A stretch of DNA of 64,000 nt. Origin: Xanthobacteraceae bacterium. GTDB taxonomy: Bacteria; Pseudomonadota; Alphaproteobacteria; Rhizobiales; Xanthobacteraceae. A program made the translations under genes and the position numbers. The first letter of the stretch is position 1. Every line of letters begins with the position of its first letter. Shown here piece by piece: positions 8,819 through 17,780 of the stretch. The notes beneath the pieces were generated by a model. It did not search any database, was not told the DNA's origin, and saw only the letters and a program-made list of their open reading frames with translations. The stretch lies in the NCBI GenBank assembly GCA_019752575.1, contig JAIELW010000013.1, positions 146,573-210,572 on the forward strand, written 5' to 3'.

Positions 8819-10273
8819 ATGACGTTTAAGAACATCTTGTGGGCGGCCTTCGCCGCGCTGGTGGTGGCGGTAATCGCCATCGACCCTGCGCTCGCGCAGG
8901 ACGCAAAAATCGACAAGGGCGACACCGCCTGGATGATGACCGCTGCGATCCTCGTTCTCGTGATGACGGTCCCCGGTCTCGCACTGTTCTACGGCGGTCT
9001 CGTCCGCTCGAAGAACATGCTCTCGATGCTGATGCAGGTCGGCTACACCGTCTGTATCGTCATCCTCATCTGGGTGATCTACGGCTACTCGGTCACCTTC
9101 ACCGGCGGCAGCGACTTCTTCGGTGGCTTCGACAAAGCCTTCCTGAAGGGCCTCGCCAACGACACCAAGGCCGTCACTTTCTCCGATCGCGTCGCGTTGC
9201 AAGAACTCGTTTTCGTGATGTTCCAGGCGACCTTCGCTGCGATCACCGCGTGCCTTCTGCTCGGCTCGGTCGCCGAGCGCATGAAGTTTTCGGCGGTTGC
9301 GATCTTCATCCCGCTCTGGGTCACGTTCGTCTATTTCCCGATCGCACACATGGTCTGGTACTGGGCGGGTCCGGACGCCATCATCGACGCTGCGAAAGCA
9401 CTTGCAGCGGCAACGGGTGACGCGAAGGCGAAGGCTGAAGCCGCGTTCGACGCTGTTGGCGCCGATGCCGGTTATATCTTCAAGCTTGGCGCGCTCGACT
9501 TCGCCGGTGGCACGGTCGTGCACATCAACTCCGGTTTCGCCGGTCTGGTTGGCTGCTTGATCGTCGGAAAGCGCATCGGCTTCGGCAAGGAGCTGATGCC
9601 TCCGCACTCGCTGGTGATGACCTACATCGGCGCCATGTTGCTCTGGTTCGGCTGGTTTGGCTTCAATGCCGGCTCCAACCTTGAAGCGACCGGCTCGGCC
9701 GTCACCGCCCTCGTCAACACCTTCGTTGCGACGGCGGCCGCGGCGATCGGCTGGATACTGATCGAGTGGCTCACCAAGGGTAAGCCGAGCCTGCTCGGTC
9801 TCGTCTCGGGCATTGTCGCGGGTCTCGTCGCGATCACGCCCGCGTCCGGCTTCGCCGGTCCGATGGGTGGTCTCGTACTCGGCCTGGTCGCCGGTGTGGT
9901 GTGCTTCTTCTTCTGCACCGTCGTGAAGAACATGTTCAAGTACGACGACGCGCTTGACGTGTTCGGTATTCACGCGATCGGCGGTATCATCGGCGCGATC
10001 GGCACCGGCATCGTTGCCGCGCCGTCGCTCGGTGGCACCGGCATCACCGACTACGTCGGTCCGATCATCAAGGATAAGGCCCTCGGCGCTTACGACATCG
10101 CCGGTCAGGTCCTGATCCAGGCGCAGGCGGTGGGCATCACCATCCTGTGGTCGGGCATCATCTCCGCGATCCTGTTCTACATCGTGAAGATGATCATCGG
10201 TCTCCGTCCGACTCCGGATCAGGAGCGCGAAGGCCTCGACATCACCGATCACGGCGAACGCGCCTACAACTAA
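8819..10273 (+). CDS. amtB: ammonium transporter (second copy, long periplasmic loop)
   Basis: A 484-residue Amt-family ammonium channel, 48 residues longer than the first copy. A signal peptide ends near DPALAQD (residue 23). Twin histidines lie in GGTVVHINSG and DVFGIHAIGG. After AHMVWYWAG there is an Ala/Lys-rich insertion of about 35 residues (around GDAKAKAEAAFDAVGADA) that the first copy lacks; such insertions are known in alphaproteobacterial AmtB. The ATG at 8819 is preferred because GGAGA ends 8 bases before it; the in-frame ATG at 8804 is the alternative. Confidence 0.93.
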   Translation: MTFKNILWAAFAALVVAVIAIDPALAQDAKIDKGDTAWMMTAAILVLVMTVPGLALFYGGLVRSKNMLSMLMQVGYTVCIVILIWVIYGYSVTFTGGSDFFGGFDKAFLKGLANDTKAVTFSDRVALQELVFVMFQATFAAITACLLLGSVAERMKFSAVAIFIPLWVTFVYFPIAHMVWYWAGPDAIIDAAKALAAATGDAKAKAEAAFDAVGADAGYIFKLGALDFAGGTVVHINSGFAGLVGCLIVGKRIGFGKELMPPHSLVMTYIGAMLLWFGWFGFNAGSNLEATGSAVTALVNTFVATAAAAIGWILIEWLTKGKPSLLGLVSGIVAGLVAITPASGFAGPMGGLVLGLVAGVVCFFFCTVVKNMFKYDDALDVFGIHAIGGIIGAIGTGIVAAPSLGGTGITDYVGPIIKDKALGAYDIAGQVLIQAQAVGITILWSGIISAILFYIVKMIIGLRPTPDQEREGLDITDHGERAYN

Positions 10274-10281
10274 GTCTGGTC

Positions 10282-10352
10282 GGCCGGGACGAACTCCCGG
10301 CCTTCCTTACAAAAGTAAGGAAACCCCGGCCTCGCGGCCGGGGTTTTCGTTT
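10282..10352 (+). terminator. double hairpin terminator after second amtB
   Basis: Three stem-loops follow the second amtB: GGCCGGGA/TCCCGGCC (10282-10302), TTCCTTAC/GTAAGGAA around AAAA (10303-10322), and CCCCGGCC/GGCCGGGG around TCGC (10324-10343). The last is followed by TTTTCGTTT and is the intrinsic terminator proper. The first two may be accessory or processing structures. Confidence 0.88.
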
Positions 10353-10441
10353 GCCCGCCGCGGCCTGTGCCCGATGGTTAAACGGGCCTTAACCGGCCAT
10401 TTTTAATGTCTGTACCTGCAATTCTTGGGTTTGAGGCGAGC

Positions 10442-11647
10442 ATGGCAGCAAGCGGACTGGCCGGGCGAAATCAGCATGCGAACGTGCGCTCGCCGTTTGT
10501 GCGGCTGACCGAATTGCTCGCCGGCATCGAGCCGAACAAGCCGCTGATCAATCTTTCGGTCGGCGAGCCGCGCCATCCGATGCCGAGTTTCGTTTCCCCG
10601 GTGCTCGGCACGCATATCGCGGGCTTCGGCAAATATCCGATGCTGCGCGGCACGGATCGTTTCCGCGGAGCCGTCGCAGCATGGCTCGGGCGGCGCTACA
10701 AACTTCCCCGCGCAATCGATCCGAATAAAGAAGTGCTGGTGCTGAACGGCAGCCGCGAGGGTCTCTTTCTCGCGAGCATCGCCGCGAAGCGAATCCTCGG
10801 CGAGCGCGGCGGCAAGCCTGCGATCATCGTGCCCAATCCGTTCTACCCGGCTTATGGCGCGGGCGCGGAAGTGACAGGCTGCGAACTCGTAGCACTGCCA
10901 GCGTACCGCGAAAATAATTTCATTCCGGATTACGATTCCATGTCCGACGAGCTGATGGCGCGCACGCTTGCGATCTATCTCTGCTCGCCCGCCAATCCGC
11001 AAGGCGCTGTGCTGTCGCGCGAGACGCTGGAGCAGGTGATCGCGCGCGCGCGCAAGCACGGCGCGTTTGTGTTTGCCGACGAGTGCTATTCGGAGATCTG
11101 GCTTGGCGACAAGAAGCCCGTCGGTGCGCTCGAAGCCTGCGGCGCGAATTTCGACAATGTCGTCGCCTTCAACTCGCTCTCGAAGCGCTCGAACCTGCCG
11201 GGACTGCGCTGCGGCTTCGCGGCGGGCGACGAGAAATTCATCTCCGCTTACGCCGAACTGCGCAACGTGTCCGCGCCGCAGGTCCCGGAGCCTTTGCAAG
11301 AGGTCGCCATCGCCGCCTACTCCGACGAGTATCATGTCGAGGATACGCGCAAGCTCTACCGTGAGAAATTCGATCTCGCGGACAAGCTCTTAAGCAAGCG
11401 CTTCAATCATAAGCGCCCTGAAGGCGGGTTCTTTCTCTGGCTCGACGTTACCGAGTTCGGCGACGACGAGTCTGCCGCGAAAATGCTTTTCAGGGACGCG
11501 GGCCTGCGCGTCGTACCGGGAAGTTATCTCGCGCGTACAGGTAGTGACGGTAAAAATCCGGGCGCCGGCTATATCCGCGTCGCCCTCGTCGACGACATCA
11601 AGATCACGGAACAGGCGCTCCAGCGCCTTGCTTCCTTCCGCAAGTAG
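10442..11647 (+). CDS. class I/II aminotransferase, DapC-like
   Basis: A PLP-dependent aminotransferase of about 401 residues. The Schiff-base lysine is K248 in NSLSKRSNLPGLR, a form typical of N-succinyldiaminopimelate aminotransferases (DapC), and CSPANPQG and FADECYSEIW are also present. DapC would act in lysine and peptidoglycan precursor synthesis, but substrate cannot be fixed from sequence, so no symbol is given. The ATG at 10442 follows GAGG by 5 bases; an upstream ATG at 10406 would add 12 residues. ftsK begins right after its stop. Confidence 0.88.
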   Translation: MAASGLAGRNQHANVRSPFVRLTELLAGIEPNKPLINLSVGEPRHPMPSFVSPVLGTHIAGFGKYPMLRGTDRFRGAVAAWLGRRYKLPRAIDPNKEVLVLNGSREGLFLASIAAKRILGERGGKPAIIVPNPFYPAYGAGAEVTGCELVALPAYRENNFIPDYDSMSDELMARTLAIYLCSPANPQGAVLSRETLEQVIARARKHGAFVFADECYSEIWLGDKKPVGALEACGANFDNVVAFNSLSKRSNLPGLRCGFAAGDEKFISAYAELRNVSAPQVPEPLQEVAIAAYSDEYHVEDTRKLYREKFDLADKLLSKRFNHKRPEGGFFLWLDVTEFGDDESAAKMLFRDAGLRVVPGSYLARTGSDGKNPGAGYIRVALVDDIKITEQALQRLASFRK

Positions 11648-11659
11648 TTGGACCGCACC

Positions 11660-14095
11660 ATGCGCCAATCCTCCGCCAGACATGCCAGCCTGTTTCCCGA
11701 AGAAGTGGTGAGCGCGTTTCACCGCCGGGTCGCCGAGTTGCGCGGCTTCGGATTGATCGTACTCGCTGCGCTCTGCCTCGTCGCGCTCGGTACCTGGGCC
11801 GCGACCGATCCGAATTTCAGCTACGCCACCGACGGCACCGTGAAAAACCTGATGGGCCGCGCGGGCGCCGCGTTCTCCGATTTCCTGATGCAAGTGTTCG
11901 GTCTCGGCGCGCTCGCGCTGGTCCTGCCGCTCGGCATTTGGGGCTGGCTCGTGATGACGCACCGCGCGCCGTCGCGCTGGAAAATCAGAATTCTGTTCTG
12001 GCTGGGCGGCGTATTGTTCGCGTGCGGCTTTGCCGCCTGCTTCCGCGCGCCCGCGAATTGGCCGTTGCCGACTGGCCTCGGTGGCGCCATCGGCGACTCC
12101 TTGATCTTCGTTCCTTCGCTGCTTCTCGGCTCTACCGCGAATGCGAGCCGCATCCTGATCGGGCTCCTGTTCGGCATGCCGATGCTGTTCATGCTCGGCG
12201 TCGCGCTCGGCGCGGGCTTCCGCGGCGAGCCCGCTTCGCGCGAAGAAGACTTCGACGAAGAAACCGGCGAGGTGCGCGAGCGCCTCGGTTTTTTCTCCCG
12301 CATCTCCGCCTTCTTCGGCAGCGTCTTCCATTTCTTCTACATGGTGCGCACCCGCCTTGCCGGGCGCCGTCCGCCGAAAGTGAAGCGGAGCTTGCGTGAA
12401 CGTCTCGCCGCATTCTTCGCGAGCGAGCCCGAGCTTCCGCATGTGAAGGGCGCGCGCCGCGAGCCGTCGCTGGTGCCGGGCAAGGGCGCCAACGCGGACT
12501 ACGAGGAGGAATACGAAGAAGAGGAAGAGTACGAGCCGCGCAGGAAACCTGCGGCGAGCGCTGCGCGTAAAAAGCCGCGCCGCCGCGGCTCCTATCATCT
12601 GCCGCCGTTCGACATTCTCGCCGCCGCGAGCGGCTCGCGCGCGCCTATGCTTTCCGTGAAAGCACTCGAAGAAAATTCGCGCATGCTGGAAAGCGTGCTC
12701 GACGACTTTGGCGTGAAGGGCCAGGTCGTCAACGCCAGCCCCGGCCCGGTCGTGACCTTGTACGAACTCGAGCCCGCGCCCGGCATCAAGTCCTCGCGCG
12801 TGATCGGCCTTGCCGACGACATCGCGCGCTCCATGAGCGCGGTTTCCGCCCGCGTCGCCGTGATCCCCGGCAAGAATGCGATCGGCATCGAACTACCGAA
12901 CCTGAAGCGTGAGAAGGTCGTGCTGCGCGAGCAGCTCGAATCGAAAGACTTCCGCGATACGCCATCCAGTCTTCCGCTCTGCCTCGGCAAGACCATCGGC
13001 GGCGAGCCGGTGATCGCCGATCTCGCGCGCATGCCGCATTTGCTGATCGCGGGTACCACCGGCTCCGGCAAGTCGGTCGCGATCAACACGATGATCCTGT
13101 CGTTGCTCTATCGCCTCTCGCCCGAGCAGTGCCGCCTGATCCTGATCGACCCGAAGATGCTCGAGCTTTCCGTCTATGACGGCATCCCGCATCTGCTCTC
13201 GCCGGTCGTCACCGATCCGCGCAAGGCCGTGATCGCGCTGAAATGGGCCGTTCGCGAGATGGAAGAGCGCTACAAGAAGATGTCGAAGCTCGGCGTGCGC
13301 AATATCGCGAACTTCAACGAAGCGATCGTTGACGCTGCGGCCAAGGGCAAATCCATCAAGCGCACGGTGCAGACCGGCTTCGACCGCGAGACCGGCGAGG
13401 CGATCTACGAGTCCGAGGAGATGGAGCTTGAGCCGTTGCCGTTCATCGTCGTCGTGGTCGATGAAATGGCGGACCTGATGATGGTCGCGGGCAAGGACAT
13501 CGAAGGCGCGATCCAGCGTCTCGCGCAGATGGCGCGCGCCGCCGGCATCCATCTTCTGATGGCAACGCAGCGTCCGTCGGTTGACGTGATTACTGGCACT
13601 ATCAAGGCGAACTTCCCGACGCGCATTTCCTTCCAGGTATCGTCGAAGATCGATAGCCGCACCATCCTCAACGAACAGGGCGCGGAGCAGCTCTTGGGCC
13701 AGGGCGACATGCTCTATATGGCGGGCGGCTCGCGCATCTCGCGCGTCCATGGACCGTTCGTGTCCGACTCCGAACTCGAACGTGTCGTGCGACATCTCAA
13801 GGAACAAGGCGTTCCTGAATATCTCGAAGAGATCACCGCGGAGCCGGAAGGCGAAGACGGTTCGGTTTTCGACAAGAGCGCGATGGGCGAGGAGGGCGGC
13901 GGCGATCTCTACGAACAGGCCGTCGCGATCGTCTTGCGCGACAGGCGCGTCTCGACCTCCTACGTCCAGCGCCGCCTGCAGATCGGCTACAACCGCGCCG
14001 CGTCGATCATCGAGCGGATGGAGATGGAAGGCGTCATCTCCGCCCCGAACCACCAGGGAAAACGCGAGATTCTTGCGGGCGGCGGCGCGGATTGA
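11660..14095 (+). CDS. ftsK: DNA translocase FtsK
   Basis: An 811-residue FtsK/SpoIIIE translocase that anchors at the division septum and pumps chromosome termini for dimer resolution by XerCD. The N-terminus has four hydrophobic segments (roughly residues 28-48, 73-97, 108-127, 160-188), then an acidic/basic linker ([14 protein letters not shown]), the motor with Walker A GTTGSGKS (465-472) and Walker [13 protein letters not shown], and a C-terminal winged-helix gamma domain ([20 protein letters not shown]) that reads KOPS. A TTG at 11648 is in frame, but the ATG at 11660 gives the usual short basic start. Confidence 0.95.
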   Translation: MRQSSARHASLFPEEVVSAFHRRVAELRGFGLIVLAALCLVALGTWAATDPNFSYATDGTVKNLMGRAGAAFSDFLMQVFGLGALALVLPLGIWGWLVMTHRAPSRWKIRILFWLGGVLFACGFAACFRAPANWPLPTGLGGAIGDSLIFVPSLLLGSTANASRILIGLLFGMPMLFMLGVALGAGFRGEPASREEDFDEETGEVRERLGFFSRISAFFGSVFHFFYMVRTRLAGRRPPKVKRSLRERLAAFFASEPELPHVKGARREPSLVPGKGANADYEEEYEEEEEYEPRRKPAASAARKKPRRRGSYHLPPFDILAAASGSRAPMLSVKALEENSRMLESVLDDFGVKGQVVNASPGPVVTLYELEPAPGIKSSRVIGLADDIARSMSAVSARVAVIPGKNAIGIELPNLKREKVVLREQLESKDFRDTPSSLPLCLGKTIGGEPVIADLARMPHLLIAGTTGSGKSVAINTMILSLLYRLSPEQCRLILIDPKMLELSVYDGIPHLLSPVVTDPRKAVIALKWAVREMEERYKKMSKLGVRNIANFNEAIVDAAAKGKSIKRTVQTGFDRETGEAIYESEEMELEPLPFIVVVVDEMADLMMVAGKDIEGAIQRLAQMARAAGIHLLMATQRPSVDVITGTIKANFPTRISFQVSSKIDSRTILNEQGAEQLLGQGDMLYMAGGSRISRVHGPFVSDSELERVVRHLKEQGVPEYLEEITAEPEGEDGSVFDKSAMGEEGGGDLYEQAVAIVLRDRRVSTSYVQRRLQIGYNRAASIIERMEMEGVISAPNHQGKREILAGGGAD

Positions 14096-14252
14096 CCCGG
14101 AATCGTCGCCAAATCGCCATAGCTTCTTCCTAGGGAAACACCCGGTACGGCGCTTCATGCAGCGCCGGGAACCGCTACATTCTTTCCGCTCCCGGGTACT
14201 ATGTATCCATGCGGAGCGGGCTCCCGTGATTCGGAAATCCCGAGGACGAGCG

Positions 14253-14963
14253 ATGGATCGGCTGACCAGGCTTTCGGCAATTCTTCTTTTGAGCGCGAGC
14301 ACGCTCGGCGCGAGCGCCATGGCGCAGAACGCCCCCAAGAAAGACCAACCGAAAGCGCAAACGCAGCAGCAGCAACCGAAACAGGGTCCTACGGTCGCGA
14401 CCACGAAGTCGGGCGTCGAACTCGATCAGCGTCAGGTCAACTCGCTCGAGCGCGTGACGAAATTTTTCAACTCGACAGCGACGCTCGTCGGAAAATTCCA
14501 TCAGATCGGCCCTGACGGCTCGAAGACCGAGGGCGTCTTCTATATGCAGCGTCCCGGCCGCGTGCGCTTCCAGTATGAAGAGCCGAGCCCAATCGAGCTG
14601 ATCTCGGACGGCTCTTCGATCGCCGTGCGTAACCGGACGCTCGCGACACAGGACATCTATCCGCTTTCGCAGACGCCGCTTCGCTTTTTGCTCGCGGACA
14701 AGATCGATCTTCTGCGCGACAGCAACATCACCAATGTCTTTCAGGACGATCTCTTCGTAACCCTCGTGATCGAGGAGAAATCCCAGATCGCGGGTACCCA
14801 CCGCCTGCGCATGCTGTTCGGCGCCAAAGACAACCAGTTGAAGCAGTGGACCATCACCGATCCGCAGGGCTTCGACACCACCGTCTCGGTCTACGATCTC
14901 GATGCCAAGACGCGGCCCGACCCCGGCCTGTTCCGCATCGACTTCACGCGCTATCAGCAATAG
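14253..14963 (+). CDS. lolA: outer-membrane lipoprotein carrier protein LolA
   Basis: A 236-residue periplasmic protein with a signal peptide (ending near GASAMAQ, residue 25) followed by a Gln/Lys/Pro-rich stretch (about 28-45) and the LolA fold. LolA accepts lipoproteins from LolCDE and carries them to the outer membrane. Recognisable parts are FFNSTATLVGKFHQIGPDG, the GVFYMQRPGRVRFQYEEPSP strand pair and the late YDLDAKTRPDPGLFRID. The Q/K/P stretch is an alphaproteobacterial extra. The ftsK-lolA-xth order supports the call; the 157-base gap after ftsK shows no clear terminator. Confidence 0.9.
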   Translation: MDRLTRLSAILLLSASTLGASAMAQNAPKKDQPKAQTQQQQPKQGPTVATTKSGVELDQRQVNSLERVTKFFNSTATLVGKFHQIGPDGSKTEGVFYMQRPGRVRFQYEEPSPIELISDGSSIAVRNRTLATQDIYPLSQTPLRFLLADKIDLLRDSNITNVFQDDLFVTLVIEEKSQIAGTHRLRMLFGAKDNQLKQWTITDPQGFDTTVSVYDLDAKTRPDPGLFRIDFTRYQQ

Positions 14964-15001
14964 GCGCGGCGCATGCGTTAGACCACGCGCCAAACTGCAC
15001 A

Positions 15002-15823
15002 ATGACGTTTTCCGTCGCGACCTGGAATATCAATTCGGTTCGTCTCCGCTTTCCGCAGGTGAAACGCTTTCTCGCGCGCTTCTCCCCCGATGTGCTTTGC
15101 CTGCAGGAAACGAAATGCCCCGACGATAAGTTTCCGCTCAACGATTTCGCGAAGCTCGGCTACGAACACATCGCCCTGCACGGCCAGAAGGGCTATCACG
15201 GCGTCGCCGTGATCTCGCGTCATCCGTTTCAGGATCAGAGCAAGAATTTCTTCTGCGGCAAGAACGACGCGCGCCACATCTCGGCGACTTTCGAGCGCAA
15301 GGCGAAGCTCGCAAAACCCGTCACGGTTCATAATTTCTATGTACCCGCCGGCGGCGACATTCCCGATCCTGCAATCAACGTGAAGTTCGAACACAAGCTC
15401 CAGTTTCTCGACGAGCTTGCGACCTGTTCGGTGACGCAGGACGCGAAGACCGGCTCGCGCTCCATTCTCGTCGGCGATCTCAACGTCGCGCCGCGCGAGA
15501 ACGACGTCTGGAGCCACAAGCAGATGCTCAAAGTTGTGAGCCATACGCCCGTCGAAGTCGAGAAGTTCGAGCGAGCGCGCGCGTCGGGAAGCTGGATCGA
15601 CGTGATGCGCGGCTTCGTGCCGGACGACCAGAAGCTCTACACGTGGTGGAGTTATCGCGCTGCCGACAACTGGAGGGCGGCCGACCGCGGCCGCAGGCTC
15701 GATCACGTCTGGGCAAGTTCCGCGCTCAAGGGCGCGGCACAAAGCATGAAGGTGTTCAAGCCTTCGCGCGGCTGGCAGCAGCCCTCCGATCATGTCCCGG
15801 TGATCGTGGAATTCGCACTTTAA
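15002..15823 (+). CDS. xth: exodeoxyribonuclease III
   Basis: A 273-residue ExoIII-family AP endonuclease and 3'-5' exonuclease for base-excision repair. Catalytic motifs of the EEP fold are in order: TWNINSVRLR at the start, CLQETKC (metal-binding Glu), VGDLNVAPRE, and RLDHVWAS ... SDHVPV at the end with the catalytic Asp-His. Length fits the family. It follows lolA after a 38-base gap and is probably co-transcribed. Confidence 0.94.
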   Translation: MTFSVATWNINSVRLRFPQVKRFLARFSPDVLCLQETKCPDDKFPLNDFAKLGYEHIALHGQKGYHGVAVISRHPFQDQSKNFFCGKNDARHISATFERKAKLAKPVTVHNFYVPAGGDIPDPAINVKFEHKLQFLDELATCSVTQDAKTGSRSILVGDLNVAPRENDVWSHKQMLKVVSHTPVEVEKFERARASGSWIDVMRGFVPDDQKLYTWWSYRAADNWRAADRGRRLDHVWASSALKGAAQSMKVFKPSRGWQQPSDHVPVIVEFAL

Positions 15824-15825
15824 AA

Positions 15826-15841
15826 CATGATTCCGAAAAGT
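15826..15841. repeat. half copy of AGCATGATC-type repeat
   Basis: ACATGATTCCGAAAAG directly after the xth stop matches the left half of the element at 3981-3996 (GCATGATCCCGAAAAG) with two differences. The right half is missing. It lies in the 34-base gap between convergent xth and the cyclic-nucleotide-binding protein gene. Confidence 0.5.
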
Positions 15842-15857
15842 CAGTCCGCTTAAGCGA

Positions 15858-16319
15858 TCAAGCTTTCTGCTCGAAGCGTGGCAGCACCGTATCGAGATCG
15901 TCGAGGGCGGCGTCGATCCGGCGCGCGATCAACTCGCGCAGGCCGATCGCGGCCTCGACGTCGCTCTCGAGCATCCGCATGAACATGCCACGTGGCATCT
16001 TCAGCAAAGTAGAAGGCTCCATCGCGATGGCGGTGGCGGGCCGGTCGGTCTCGACCATCAGCGCGCTCTCGCCAATCAAGGCGCCAGTTTTGATGAGCGT
16101 CGGCTCGTCGAGCGCCTTGTCTTTTGCGCGGCGCAGCCGGATCACGCCTGCGGAGACCGCGTAGGCGCCGTCGGCCGGTTCGCCTTCCTCAAACAGAATA
16201 TCGCCCGCGCGCAGGTGAACCCTTTCGACGCTGATCGCGAGCACGCGTAAGGCGTCCGGCCCGAGCACGCGGAAGGTCGCGATCTTGCGCAGGAAGAGCA
16301 TGTCGTCTTCGAGCGCCAT
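15858..16319 (-). CDS. stand-alone cyclic-nucleotide-binding domain protein
   Basis: A 153-residue protein that is almost entirely one cNMP-binding (Crp/Fnr N-terminal type) domain, without the C-terminal helix-turn-helix. The beta-roll motif GDILFEEGEPADGAYAVSAG and the phosphate-binding-cassette-like IGESALMVETDRPAT (Glu and Arg both present) suggest it can bind a cyclic nucleotide. It cannot act as a normal Crp-type regulator. It starts 7 bases after the stop of the response regulator gene, so the two are very likely one transcript and may share a pathway. Confidence 0.85.
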   Translation of the reverse strand: MALEDDMLFLRKIATFRVLGPDALRVLAISVERVHLRAGDILFEEGEPADGAYAVSAGVIRLRRAKDKALDEPTLIKTGALIGESALMVETDRPATAIAMEPSTLLKMPRGMFMRMLESDVEAAIGLRELIARRIDAALDDLDTVLPRFEQKA

Positions 16320-16326
16320 CTACTTC

Positions 16327-17013
16327 TTACGGGACGAGTTTGTAGCCGCCGCCCTCGGTGACGAGGAGCGCCGCGTTCGACGGATCTTTTTCGATCTTCT
16401 GCCGGAGACGATAAATATGCGTCTCCAGCGTGTGTGTGGTCACGCCGGAATTGTAGCCCCAGACTTCCGTGAGAAGCTGGTCGCGGGGCACCGGCGTTTT
16501 TCCCGCACGATAGAGATAGCGCAGGATCGCGGTTTCTTTTTCCGTGAGGCGCGTCTTCTTGCCCTTCTCATCGACGAGCAACTTCGCGCCGGGCCGGAAC
16601 GAGTAGTGCCCGACAGGAAAAATCGCGTCTTCGCTGGCTTCGTGGCTGCGAAGCTGTGCGCGTATGCGCGCGAGCAGCACCGCGAACTTGAAGGGCTTCG
16701 TTACATAGTCGTTGGCACCGGCCTCCAGGCCGAGCACGGTGTCGGAATCCGTATCGTGGCCCGTGAGCATAATCACCGGCGACTTGAATCCGTTCTTGCG
16801 CATGACGCGCACGGCCTCGCGGCCGTCCATGTCCGGCAAGCCGACGTCCATGATCAGAAGATCGATGTGGCCCTGCTTCGCGCGCTCGATCGCGGCTTGC
16901 GCGTTATCGGCCGATTCGGTCGCAAATTCCTGATGCAGCGCGAGCTGCTCGAGCAGCGTTTCGCGCAATTCTGCGTCGTCGTCGACGACGACAATCGTGC
17001 GGGCATTGGCCAT
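16327..17013 (-). CDS. OmpR-type response regulator (CenR-like?)
   Basis: A 228-residue response regulator: receiver domain (about 1-120) with acid cluster DDD at 11-13, phosphoacceptor D56 in IMDVGLPDMDG and K in YVTKPF, then a winged-helix DNA-binding domain (about 130-225). The frame runs 57 codons further upstream, but the ATG at 17013 gives the normal receiver start. The receiver resembles alphaproteobacterial CenR, an essential cell-envelope regulator; I infer this from memory of the family and it needs alignment. No histidine kinase lies beside it. A divergent L,D-transpeptidase gene fits an envelope role. Confidence 0.88.
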   Translation of the reverse strand: MANARTIVVVDDDAELRETLLEQLALHQEFATESADNAQAAIERAKQGHIDLLIMDVGLPDMDGREAVRVMRKNGFKSPVIMLTGHDTDSDTVLGLEAGANDYVTKPFKFAVLLARIRAQLRSHEASEDAIFPVGHYSFRPGAKLLVDEKGKKTRLTEKETAILRYLYRAGKTPVPRDQLLTEVWGYNSGVTTHTLETHIYRLRQKIEKDPSNAALLVTEGGGYKLVP

Positions 17014-17129
17014 GGGCAGTTGAAACCCTGTTGTTTTCGTGGCCGGGGGAGTAGCCAAACCGCCCTTGCCAAGCAAGGGTTTGACATTACACGCTTTTGT
17101 GTACGGGCGGAACGAGACGGGAAAACGTG

Positions 17130-17660
17130 GTGAAAGGCAGCGGCTTACGCTTAATCCGGGTCGCAAGGGCAGCCGGTTGCCCAACGCGCGGGCATTTGAC
17201 CGCCGGGAGCCATGTTTTTCCGGTGACCCTGGGCCGCGGCGGTATTCGCGCCGACAAGCGCGAAGGCGATGGCGGCACGCCGCGCGGCCGCTTCAGGCTG
17301 TTGCGGCTTTGGTATCGTGCCGACCGGATGCCTCGTCCGCGTTCGTTGTTTCCCATACGGAAAATTCGGAAAGACGACGGCTGGTGCGAAGACCCGCGCG
17401 ACAGAAACTACAATCGCCCGGTGAAGTTGATCCCCGCAAGCGGCGCCGACCGCTTGTGGCGGGACGACCATCTTTACGAACTGATTATCGAACTCGACCA
17501 CAACACGTGCCCGCGCATTCCTTATCGCGGCAGCGCTGTCTTTATTCATTTCGCGCGAAAGGACTTCACGCCGACGGCGGGATGCGTTGCGTTGAAACGC
17601 GGCGATTTGCAGAAATTACTGTTGCTGCTTGGGCGAAATTGCTGGATTGAAATTCGTTAG
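17130..17660 (+). CDS. L,D-transpeptidase (YkuD) family protein
   Basis: A protein of about 176 residues with the YkuD catalytic signature: H140 in IHFARKDF and nucleophile C152 in TPTAGCVALK. L,D-transpeptidases make 3-3 peptidoglycan cross-links or attach proteins to peptidoglycan. DGGTPRGRFRL matches the early strand of this short subfamily. No clear signal peptide is visible. The start is uncertain: GTG at 17130 or 17127, or TTG at 17097. It is divergent from the response regulator gene across about 115 bases, so the two may share control sites. Confidence 0.8.
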   Translation: MKGSGLRLIRVARAAGCPTRGHLTAGSHVFPVTLGRGGIRADKREGDGGTPRGRFRLLRLWYRADRMPRPRSLFPIRKIRKDDGWCEDPRDRNYNRPVKLIPASGADRLWRDDHLYELIIELDHNTCPRIPYRGSAVFIHFARKDFTPTAGCVALKRGDLQKLLLLLGRNCWIEIR

Positions 17661-17667
17661 TTCAATC

Positions 17668-17779
17668 TGTCATTCCGGACGCGCGCAGCGCGATCCGGAA
17701 TCCAGGGCTGCATTTCAAAGCTTTGCCATATCGCTCTGGATTCCGGGTTCGCTCGCTACGCTCGCGCCCCGGAATGACA
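17668..17779. repeat. nested inverted-repeat element (CATTCCGG type)
   Basis: Outer arms TGTCATTCCGG (17668-17678) and CCGGAATGACA (17769-17779) enclose a second pair, CCGGAATCCAG (17695-17705) and CTGGATTCCGG (17736-17746), plus GCGCGCAGCGCG and GCTCGCTACGCTCGC mini-palindromes. It lies exactly between the convergent L,D-transpeptidase and YggS genes. It is non-coding and looks like a dispersed palindromic element of the type common in Bradyrhizobium relatives. Confidence 0.75.
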
Positions 17780-17780
17780 T

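Noticed and set aside
12893-14404. 503-codon minus-strand frame opposite ftsK
   Set aside because: Antisense shadow without recognisable domains; ftsK motor motifs define the true strand.
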